Shown here: piece after piece, positions 30,710-37,572 of the stretch | Layout: each line of letters begins with the position of its first letter | Position numbering within the stretch: position 1 is the first letter of the stretch | Assembly: GCA_020853815.1 (NCBI GenBank) | Contig: JADYYE010000057.1 | Coordinates: forward strand, 1-53,969 | Direction of reading: 5' to 3' | Source: Phycisphaerales bacterium | GTDB lineage: Bacteria > Planctomycetota > Phycisphaerae > Phycisphaerales > UBA1924 | DNA: 53,969 bases | Program-made: the position numbers and the translations under genes | Notes under the pieces: generated by a model | The model's database searches: none | Told to the model about the DNA's origin: nothing | What the model saw: only the letters and a program-made list of their open reading frames with translations

Positions 30710-31128
30710 CACTGCGCAGCGCCTTCGCAGTGTGAGGAGGAAGAATTTACGGACGAACTGTAACACGAGACTGGAGATGGACCGCCGCTGATACACTCGC
30801 CGGGGTTTGGCCCACACGATTTGTAGGTCATGTTGCAACTACACGTCGGAGTAGTGCTGGTTGTGAAGGACACCTTTCCGGAATCACCGGGCGGTGCAAT
30901 AACTACGGTGCCGATAAAGCACCCACCGGTGTCCGAGGTCGACTGGCAATTCCAGACCGATGCCCCAGATCGACATACTATGTTTTGATTTACACAGCAA
31001 GATTGCTGCGGACCGTTCTTGTAGCAATCCGCGGCTTCAGCCGCCAACGCGGCAACGAATGCGACGACCGCGACCAAGACATGTATAGGTGTGAATCCGC
31101 GATGGGTGGATCTGGGATGTTTCGACAT
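30709..31128 (-). CDS. Exported 12-cysteine protein with a degenerate prepilin-like leader
   Basis: A 139-aa protein. The leader RGFTPIHVLVAVVAFVAALA looks like a type IV prepilin N-terminus (G/F cleavage site and hydrophobic stretch), but position 5 is His instead of the near-invariant Glu. After it come exactly 12 Cys, including CC and CSC, in a small Ser/Thr/Gly-rich domain, which suggests six disulfides. It is directly coupled to the MauE-containing gene; MauE in methylamine utilisation helps form the six disulfides of the small subunit. No sequence similarity to MauA is evident. Confidence 0.7.
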   Translation of the reverse strand: MSKHPRSTHRGFTPIHVLVAVVAFVAALAAEAADCYKNGPQQSCCVNQNIVCRSGASVWNCQSTSDTGGCFIGTVVIAPPGDSGKVSFTTSTTPTCSCNMTYKSCGPNPGECISGGPSPVSCYSSSVNSSSSHCEGAAQ

Positions 31129-31149
31129 ATGATCTCAAAATAAGTAGTG

Positions 31150-32286
31150 TCAGGGACGATGATAAATACGCCACATGACCACTGTTGCAAAAAGCAAACC
31201 GAACAATATGACATAACCTATAACATCTAGAGTCGCCCGCCCCGGAGGAGGCGGCAGACCTCCAAGCGGGCGGGTGTTGATGACACCTTCTGGTGTCGTG
31301 TCAGACACGGTCCGGGTGCGGTAATCGGCCATCGAGGTAAATAGGGGGATTCCACGAAAAATATCGGGCTCGTCGCGAGAGGGCACCGCGATAGCCGCGT
31401 TGAAGCCGCCATCAATGCGATTGATCCCAACCAGCGTCACCGACCGATCAAGAACGCCATTCGATCGTCGGTACACCGCCGATCTCGCGGCATGTAGGTT
31501 AGCGCTCTCGAATAACTGCCAGTCTGAGATGGTCCACGAGTCGCCGATCGTCTGAGGCGCAAAGCCCGAACGGATGATCTCCGTTCCATCGACGAAGCCG
31601 CGGTTTTTGGCTGAATCCCAGTGGCCATAAAACCTCATCGCAAAGTCAGTCTGGGGTGGATGTTCTCCCTTCAGCCCGGCGTCAACCGACCACTTCGCGC
31701 CGTCCAGCGTGATCGGTCCGGGCTCGAGATTGGACACTTTGCCGTATGACAAGCCGCCGAATAGCAGTAAACCTACTTCTGGCAGGAACGTACTTTCGAG
31801 TTGAGTAACATCCTGCTCAGGGTCGCGACTGCCGAGTTTGGTTGCGTCGAGCACCTTGAGCGTTGGTGGGAACAACTGCCATGCCGCGCTGGGAGTCGCC
31901 ACTGTATCGCAGTATTTGCCAGACGAGTAAGTTTCCCCAAAGCGCCATCCTCGATGTCCATCCGCACAAAAATGCTTGGAGATGGTCGTAGGACCACTCT
32001 TGATGCGATCCTCAAACATTGCGATGAGAGGACGGTCTGGATGCTCAGGCTTTCCAGCGACTGCGGCGCGCATCTTCGCCAGTTCCGCGGCGGGCGGCAC
32101 ATACGCGAGCACGCTGCGCCAGTGCATGACACAATCTTGGAGTTCAACCGGACTCGTTGCCTTACGCCACTCTTCAGCAAACCAAGCGGCAACCTGCTCA
32201 TGGGTCGGGAAATTCTGCGCCGATGTGTACGCGGGAATCGACAGAATCAAGGCCGAAACCAAAGCAGTGAGCGGGTGCCGATTCAA
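31150..32286 (-). CDS. Exported protein with C-terminal membrane anchor, unknown function
   Basis: A 378-aa protein with a signal peptide (ALVSALILSIPAYTSAQ), an N-terminal helical part (VAAWFAEEWRKATSPVELQD), a large beta-rich domain and a C-terminal helix (VIGYVILFGLLFATVVMW) ending RIYHRP. The frame opens at a TTG codon (32286), with GGGAG about 8 nt upstream; the preceding stretch lacks better starts. It leads a three-gene low-GC operon with the 12-Cys protein and the MauE-pseudopilin fusion. I recognise no family. Confidence 0.68.
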   Translation of the reverse strand: MNRHPLTALVSALILSIPAYTSAQNFPTHEQVAAWFAEEWRKATSPVELQDCVMHWRSVLAYVPPAAELAKMRAAVAGKPEHPDRPLIAMFEDRIKSGPTTISKHFCADGHRGWRFGETYSSGKYCDTVATPSAAWQLFPPTLKVLDATKLGSRDPEQDVTQLESTFLPEVGLLLFGGLSYGKVSNLEPGPITLDGAKWSVDAGLKGEHPPQTDFAMRFYGHWDSAKNRGFVDGTEIIRSGFAPQTIGDSWTISDWQLFESANLHAARSAVYRRSNGVLDRSVTLVGINRIDGGFNAAIAVPSRDEPDIFRGIPLFTSMADYRTRTVSDTTPEGVINTRPLGGLPPPPGRATLDVIGYVILFGLLFATVVMWRIYHRP

Positions 32287-32378
32287 GTGGAGTCTCCCAA
32301 TTGGACCGCACTTGTTTCGAGAGTACAGAGCGAACGATTGGTTGTCAAGCCCTTTGGTCGCGTGATATCGTGCCGCCC

Positions 32379-33092
32379 ATGGAACACTTGGCAGAGAACG
32401 GGCTGGCGTTGGCGACCCTCACGCTGATGGAGATCGTGCTGGGGATCGACAACATCGTGTTTATCGCGATCATCACGGGAAAACTGCCGGAGTCGCAGCG
32501 TCCGGCGGCGCGGCGTGTGGGTCTGTTCCTGGCGATGTTCATCCGCATCGCGCTGCTCTGGGCGATCAGTTGGGTGATGAGCCTGACCAAGCCGCTGTTT
32601 GACGTGATGGGCAAGGAGTTCACGGGCAAGGACCTGGTGCTGCTGTTGGGCGGCGCGTTCCTGATCTACAAGGCGACGACGGAGATTCATCACAAGCTGG
32701 AGGGCGGCGGGCCGGAGGAGGCCGCCAAGGCCGGCGGGCTGACGTTCAAGAGCGCGGTGACGCAGATCGTCATGCTCGACATCGTGTTCTCGCTGGATTC
32801 GGTGATCACCGCGGTGGGCATGGCCCGCGCGATCTGGGTGATGGTGACGGCGGTCGTGATCTCGATCGGGGTCATGCTGGCGTTTGCGGGGCAGATCTCG
32901 GCGTTTGTTGAGCGGCACCCGACGGTAAAGATGCTGGCGCTGTCGTTCCTCTTGCTGATCGGCGTGATGCTGACGGCCGACGGGCTTGGGCAGCACATCC
33001 CCAAGGGGTACATCTACTTTGCGATGGCGTTCTCGCTGGTCGTGGAGATGTTGAACCTCAGGATATGGAAGCGGAAGGGAGAGACGAAGTGA
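32379..33092 (+). CDS. TerC/YkoY-family integral membrane protein
   Basis: A 237-aa polytopic protein with seven helices. The TerC marks are visible: MEIVLGIDNIVFIAI with the paired acidic residues, ARRVGLFLAMFIRIALLW, and the repeat copy TQIVMLDIVFSLDSVITAVG. These acidic motifs bind metal ions; YkoY/YceF-like members export manganese or help metallate exported proteins. ATG 32379 is used because the upstream in-frame residues look non-coding. It is monocistronic, and 8-nt repeats follow its stop codon. Confidence 0.92.
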   Translation: MEHLAENGLALATLTLMEIVLGIDNIVFIAIITGKLPESQRPAARRVGLFLAMFIRIALLWAISWVMSLTKPLFDVMGKEFTGKDLVLLLGGAFLIYKATTEIHHKLEGGGPEEAAKAGGLTFKSAVTQIVMLDIVFSLDSVITAVGMARAIWVMVTAVVISIGVMLAFAGQISAFVERHPTVKMLALSFLLLIGVMLTADGLGQHIPKGYIYFAMAFSLVVEMLNLRIWKRKGETK

Positions 33093-33225
33093 AGACGGAA
33101 GTCACGGAATCACGGAGTGAAGTCGCCTGTCCCTGCCGGTCGGGCTACTGAATGAAGAGACACAGAGACGGGCTGACTCGGCGACGAAGTGAAGAGGGAA
33201 GTCGTGGAGTCGTGAAGCACGGTGA
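33081..33225 (+). repeat. 8-nt periodic and duplicated intergenic repeat after the TerC gene
   Basis: Units such as TCACGGAA, TCACGGAG, TGAAGTCG run every 8 nt around 33101-33125, and GTCGTGGA, GTCGTGAA near 33201-33216. GACGAAGTGAAGA plus GGAAGTC occurs at 33083 and again at 33183, so the whole stretch looks duplicated with a 100-nt offset. It begins within the last TerC codons. Confidence 0.6.
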
Positions 33226-33276
33226 CGCGGGTCTTTGTGTTGGGGCGCGACGGCCTGTGTGCCGAGTGCGTGTTGG

Positions 33277-34131
33277 TCAGCGTCGCACGAACCACAGAAA
33301 CGCGTCGATCTCGGCGCGATGGAAATCGGCCGTGCCGCCGCTCGGCGATCGGAATGTCTCGGTCGAATCGAGCCATTGCTGGGCGGTCAGGCGTCTGGTT
33401 TCGGCGTGCCCGTCGAAGTGGACGATCGGCCAAGGCTCGGCGTGGTAGCCGATCACGTCGTAGATTTCGGTCGTGACCAGTTGCCAGGAGCGGCCCACGC
33501 TGTCCATCGCGTGGCGATGCTGGTGGACCTCCGCGAAGAAGGTGAGGGCATCGCCCAGCGCGACGAGGCGCGTGGGCCAGGTGAAGTTGGTGAGCCTTCG
33601 CCAGCCGCGCGTGGCGGTTTCCCAGCCATCCTCCGCGTCGGCGCTGACGACGACCTCGCCGGTTTCATCGTCGCGCAGCACGCTGTTGTAGGCGAATCTG
33701 CCGGCGCAGGAGTGGGAGATCGCGAAGTGGTTGATGTGCTGGTCGTCCTGCTCGGGGCGAATCTCGACGCAGCGCCACGCGCCGGTGGGCGGAAAGAAAT
33801 CTCCGGCGCGCGCGAAGGGTTGACCCTGGTAGTTTGCGAGCAGGCGCGGCAGGGTCCAGAAGGTCTGTTCGTATTGGTTGTCTTCTTCCTTGCGATTCCA
33901 CCACACGCCGCGGGGCGGGAGGGAGTCCTGGAAATCGTTGGTGTAGGTGAGCACGACCTGCCCCTGGGAGCGGAGGTTGGCGACGCAGGCGGTGAGGCGA
34001 GCGGAGCGGCGTGCGTGCGAAAGCGCGGGGAGCAGTATGGCGATGAGGAGGGCGACGACGGCGATGACCACCAGCAGCTCGATGAGCGTGAAGCCGCGGC
34101 GGCGGGAGGTTTGAGCGGCAGATCGGCGCAT
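33277..34131 (-). CDS. Type II secretion-like pseudopilin (large planctomycete type)
   Basis: A 284-aa protein. The leader MRRSAAQTSRRRG is followed by FTLIELLVVIAVVALLIAIL, a perfect prepilin motif with Glu at position 5. The large globular domain (FQDSLPPRGVWWNRKEEDNQ, ending VIGYHAEPWPIVHFDGHAET) resembles the H-X9-DG-type pseudopilins abundant in planctomycetes. ATG 34131 places the basic leader directly before the cleavage site; longer frames start earlier but do not add anything recognisable. It is processed by prepilin peptidase and displayed or secreted at the envelope (family knowledge). No pilus assembly genes are nearby. Confidence 0.87.
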   Translation of the reverse strand: MRRSAAQTSRRRGFTLIELLVVIAVVALLIAILLPALSHARRSARLTACVANLRSQGQVVLTYTNDFQDSLPPRGVWWNRKEEDNQYEQTFWTLPRLLANYQGQPFARAGDFFPPTGAWRCVEIRPEQDDQHINHFAISHSCAGRFAYNSVLRDDETGEVVVSADAEDGWETATRGWRRLTNFTWPTRLVALGDALTFFAEVHQHRHAMDSVGRSWQLVTTEIYDVIGYHAEPWPIVHFDGHAETRRLTAQQWLDSTETFRSPSGGTADFHRAEIDAFLWFVRR

Positions 34132-34265
34132 CGCTTTGCTCGAATTGCGGTTCAGGCCTGATGCTATCAGCCTCCGGGGCTTTGCAATGCCTTCCATAAC
34201 GCGAACCGGGCCGTATTGCGAGCCAACTTGGGGCGAGTCACCCAAGCGAGGCGGCGGACCAACCG

Positions 34266-34652
34266 ATGTTCATGCCCATGGCGGTGAGGCTGACCAACCC
34301 CGGCGAGTACGAATCCGCGGGCGCGAGCAAGCGTCGGCACGGGCGGGTGGTGTGCGACGGCGTGGCGTTCCGGGCCGGGAAGCGGCACGGGTTCGTGGTG
34401 GACCTCTCCGCCAGCGGGGCGCGGGTGAGCGTTGCGGGCGAGCGTGTTGCCAGTGATTCGGTGCTCGATTGCACGTTCACCACGGGCGAGGACGACGTGA
34501 AGGTGCGTGCCAGGGTGGTGTGGTGCCGCGAGGAAGGCGGTCGGCGGCAGCTGGGCCTTGAGTTTGTCGATCTGACCGAAGACCTGAAGCGCGAGTTGAT
34601 GAGCCTCCTTCGCACCGCAATGTCGCAGCACACGATGGGGAAGAGCGCGTGA
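34266..34652 (+). CDS. PilZ domain protein (putative c-di-GMP receptor)
   Basis: A 128-aa single PilZ domain protein. The c-di-GMP contacts are partly present: ASKRRHGRVV (RxxxR-like) and the DLSASGARV motif matching D/NxSxxG, followed by GRRQLGLEFVDL. The helical C-terminus is LKRELMSLLRTAMSQ. ATG 34266 is used; MPMAVRL two codons later (34272) is equally possible. It diverges from the pseudopilin gene. Its role, such as control of motility or polysaccharide output, is not defined here. The 8-nt repeat follows 9 nt after the stop. Confidence 0.85.
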   Translation: MFMPMAVRLTNPGEYESAGASKRRHGRVVCDGVAFRAGKRHGFVVDLSASGARVSVAGERVASDSVLDCTFTTGEDDVKVRARVVWCREEGGRRQLGLEFVDLTEDLKRELMSLLRTAMSQHTMGKSA

Positions 34653-34661
34653 CCGCCAGGG

Positions 34662-34732
34662 AGCGAAACAGCGAAACAGCGGGATAGTGGAAGAGCGAGT
34701 CAGCGAAGCAGCGAGACAGGGGAAGAGAAGAA
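34662..34732 (+). repeat. 8-nt tandem repeat (AGCGAAAC family) upstream of scpB
   Basis: Nine units in exact 8-nt register, beginning AGCGAAAC, AGCGAAAC, AGCGGGAT, AGTGGAAG and continuing AGCGAGTC, AGCGAAGC, AGCGAGAC. The same family recurs just after scpB at 35689-35772. Confidence 0.75.
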
Positions 34733-34892
34733 GTGGTGGATTCGCACGTGGTGGCGGAGTTTGGGGGAGAATCCACTGCCGCCTGGCTGCGTCGTTTCTC
34801 CTGATGCCCGATGCCCGATGCGGCCCGCATCATCGGAATTCCCCGCAAATCGTGCGGCGAACGGGGCTCCGGTCGGGTAGCATTGCGGCATC

Positions 34893-35690
34893 ATGGATGA
34901 TGTTCCCGAGATGATGCCCAAGGTTGGCGAGGCTGACGGCGAGCCGGGTGCGGCCGTTGATTCCGCCGCCCGGCCCGCTTCCGACGCACACGGCGCCAGC
35001 GTGCAGATCGAACCGTCCGCCGATGTCGGCGCGAGCGGTGAGGCTCAGGGTGAATCGCAGCCTGCGCCCGCCAGGCGTGGACGGCGGCGAGCGGTGATCG
35101 TGGAGATTCCGATCCCGCCGGTTGAAGAACTCTCGCCGGTGGTGGAGGCGGTGTTGCTGAGCACGCCGCGTCCGGTGGCGACGCCGGCACTGGCAAACGC
35201 GGCGGGGCTCTCGGCGCGCGGCGGCGATGACGAGAACGCCGAGCCGATCGTCCCTTCCAGCGCGATCGAGGCGGTCGAGGGCGCGATCGTGGCGTTGAAC
35301 GAGGCGTACGAAGCGACGGGGCGCTCGTTCCGGATCGAGGCGCTGGCGGGCGGGTGGCGGGTGATGACGCTGCCGAAGTTTGCGGGCGCGATCGCGGCGT
35401 TCCACAAGGCGCGCGAGGCCGCGGGGCTTTCTCGGGCGGCGCTCGAGACGCTGGCGATCATCGCGTACAAGCAGCCGATCACGCGCGCGGAATTGGAATC
35501 GATCCGCGGCGTGGCGTGCGGCGAGGTGCTGCGCTCGCTGATCGACAAGCGGCTGGTGACGATCACGGGGCGCGCGGAGGAACTCGGCCGCCCGCTGCTC
35601 TATGGCACGACGAGGCAGTTCCTCGACGCGTTCGGGCTGGCGACGCTGAAGGACCTGCCGACGTTGGCGGAGTTGAAGCTGCCGAATTAG
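34893..35690 (+). CDS. scpB: Segregation and condensation protein B
   Basis: A 265-aa SMC-complex (condensin) subunit for chromosome organisation. The winged-helix regions are recognised by LSRAALETLAIIAYKQPITR and ELESIRGVACGEVLRSLIDK, then GRPLLYGTTRQFLDAFGL near the C-terminus. The first 75 residues are a disordered Ala/Glu/Pro extension, longer than in most ScpB. ATG 34893 has no strong ribosome site but is the only start before the conserved domain that keeps the extension. scpA is not in the window. The TAG stop (35688-35690) overlaps the first base pair of an 8-nt repeat array. Confidence 0.93.
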   Translation: MDDVPEMMPKVGEADGEPGAAVDSAARPASDAHGASVQIEPSADVGASGEAQGESQPAPARRGRRRAVIVEIPIPPVEELSPVVEAVLLSTPRPVATPALANAAGLSARGGDDENAEPIVPSSAIEAVEGAIVALNEAYEATGRSFRIEALAGGWRVMTLPKFAGAIAAFHKAREAAGLSRAALETLAIIAYKQPITRAELESIRGVACGEVLRSLIDKRLVTITGRAEELGRPLLYGTTRQFLDAFGLATLKDLPTLAELKLPN

Positions 35691-35772
35691 CGAAACAGCG
35701 AAACAGCGAGACAGCGAAACAGCGAGACAGGGAAGACAGCGACACAGGGAAGACAGCGACACAGGGAAGACA
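35689..35772 (+). repeat. 8-nt tandem repeat (AGCGAAAC family) downstream of scpB
   Basis: AGCGAAAC and AGCGAGAC units alternate in 8-nt register from 35689, then change to AGGGAAGAC plus AGCGACAC with a 17-nt higher-order period. The first unit includes the last two bases of the scpB stop codon. Confidence 0.75.
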
Positions 35773-35861
35773 ACCCCTTGCTTGCGCTTCGGCCTCGAGA
35801 AAGAGAGCGGCCGGGGTGTTCTGGTTCAAGCCCGCGGCCCGATTCTGCCGACGCTTGGGGT

Positions 35862-36278
35862 ATGAAGACCTCCATCGGCCTGACATTGGCCATTGTCTCG
35901 GCACTCGTTCTTGGCGGCTGCAAGTCCAGCTCGCTCAGCGGCAAGGTGATCGCGGGCGACGCCTCGGTCGTCACCATCACCGGAAACGACGAGGACCGCA
36001 TGAAGGGCGAGGGGCTGGAGGGCGTCGACGTTGAAGTCCGCCTTGGCCAGGGACGAGCCCTCCTGGGCAAGGCCACGAGCGGGCCCGACGGCTCGTGGTC
36101 GATCGGCGTTCCCGATCCCAAGATGGTCCGCGACAAGCTGAGCGTCATGGCCAAGGGCGATGGCGTGCTCCCGTCGCGGGGCGAGGTCTATTTCCCCGGC
36201 GATGGCCGATCCGTTCTGGTCGTGATGAAGCGCAGCGGCCCTGCGGGCGACAAGGCCCCGGCGCCCGGCGGCAAGTAG
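35862..36278 (+). CDS. Small lipoprotein with carboxypeptidase-regulatory-like fold
   Basis: A 138-aa protein with a lipoprotein signal (LTLAIVSALVLGGCKSS; lipobox LGGC, Cys at residue 22). The rest is a beta-sandwich-like domain (LSGKVIAGDASVVTITG, LEGVDVEVRLGQGRALLGKA, TSGPDGSWSIGVPD) reminiscent of carboxypeptidase regulatory or CNA-B-like modules. Start ATG 35862. It is monocistronic, and the role is unknown; the fold suggests an extracellular binding or assembly part. Confidence 0.75.
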   Translation: MKTSIGLTLAIVSALVLGGCKSSSLSGKVIAGDASVVTITGNDEDRMKGEGLEGVDVEVRLGQGRALLGKATSGPDGSWSIGVPDPKMVRDKLSVMAKGDGVLPSRGEVYFPGDGRSVLVVMKRSGPAGDKAPAPGGK

Positions 36279-36423
36279 GCGGCCCGGCCGAAGCCCCATT
36301 AGGCGAGTTTCGCCGTTCTCCACACGAACCGATCGGGCGAATGCGCCGGATCGGCTTGGCGGCTTGCGCGGGGGTGGTAACCTTGGGGCGGTTCTTTGTG
36401 CCGCCACCGCTCGCTCGCCCCAC

Positions 36424-37572
36424 ATGGACACACCCGCCCGGCCAATCCGCCGCTCCTATCGCCCAACGCTGACCGGCGCGCTCTACGTCCTCACCTCGCT
36501 GCTCCTGGCGATCGGCGCCATCAACGGCCAGAACAACCTGCTTTTCTGGGCGTTCGGGCTGGCGGTCGCGGGGTTGCTCGTTTCGGGCGTCATCAGCGGC
36601 GCCTCGCTCATGGGCGTGCGCGCCATCCGGCGCGTCGACCCGCGTGCGGTTGTCGGCGGCTTCATCGAGGTCTCCTACGAGCTCTTCAATCACAACCGGC
36701 TCCTGCCCTGCGTGGGCGTGAACCTGACGGAGTCTCCGAGCCGCACCAAGGGCACGCCCGCCCCGGGCACGCCCGCCCACGGCGCGCCCATGGTCGCCCA
36801 TCCCGCCGATGCGTTCGCCACCATCGTGTCCATCGGAGCGCGCCAGTCGGCGACGGTGCACGCCCGTATCCCCGCGCTTGCGCGCGGCCGGCTGGAGCTC
36901 GCGGACTTCGAGGCCTGGAGCCTCTTTCCCTTCGGCGTGATGCGAAAGAGCGTTCGGTTCCACACGCCCGCGCGGGCGCTCGTCCGCCCGCGCCCGTTGC
37001 TGATCCCGCGCGAGACGTTTGAGAGCGTGCTGCACGAGGGGCACGGGCTGACCAGCGCCCGCCACGCGGTCGCGGGCGTTCGGGGCGGCGAGGACTATTT
37101 CTCGCTGCGCGAGTATGTTCCGGGCGACGCGGCGCGCGACATCGCGTGGAAGCGATCGGCGATCGCCGAGGCGCCGCTCGTGAAGGTCTACATGCCGCGA
37201 CGCACCTCGCGCGTGTGGCTCTCGCTGTCGCTCCCGGGATCGACCCCCGAGGAGAGCGAGAAGATCATCAGCGCCGCCGCGGGATTGGTCGAGCTGGCCG
37301 CCGAACGCCGCATCGAGATCGGCCTCTGGGCGCCCGGCGCGCGGAGCGACGGGCGCGACGTGATGATCCGTCCGGCGCTGGGTTCGGTCGCGTACGGCCT
37401 GGTGCTCGACGCGCTGGCCGAGCTGGTGCCGCCCGATCGCCCCGCCGCCCATCCGATCCCCGCCGGACCGGGGGACCGGGTGGTCATCGTTCACGCGGGT
37501 GCGGGGGGCGCGGCGGGCGCCGGGCCGGGCATCGACGCGCGCCAGCACGAGTTCGCGGAGGGCGGCGCGTGA
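36424..37572 (+). CDS. DUF58 domain protein
   Basis: A 382-aa protein. Two N-terminal helices (GALYVLTSLLLAIGAI and LLFWAFGLAVAGLLVSGVIS) precede a DUF58/vWA-like domain, with the family stretch EDYFSLREYVPGDAARDIAW, then KRSA. DUF58 proteins typically work with a MoxR ATPase and a transglutaminase-like partner; the partner follows directly with a GTGA overlap (37569-37572). No MoxR gene is in the window. Start ATG 36424. A regulatory or chaperone role at the membrane is inferred. Confidence 0.87.
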   Translation: MDTPARPIRRSYRPTLTGALYVLTSLLLAIGAINGQNNLLFWAFGLAVAGLLVSGVISGASLMGVRAIRRVDPRAVVGGFIEVSYELFNHNRLLPCVGVNLTESPSRTKGTPAPGTPAHGAPMVAHPADAFATIVSIGARQSATVHARIPALARGRLELADFEAWSLFPFGVMRKSVRFHTPARALVRPRPLLIPRETFESVLHEGHGLTSARHAVAGVRGGEDYFSLREYVPGDAARDIAWKRSAIAEAPLVKVYMPRRTSRVWLSLSLPGSTPEESEKIISAAAGLVELAAERRIEIGLWAPGARSDGRDVMIRPALGSVAYGLVLDALAELVPPDRPAAHPIPAGPGDRVVIVHAGAGGAAGAGPGIDARQHEFAEGGA

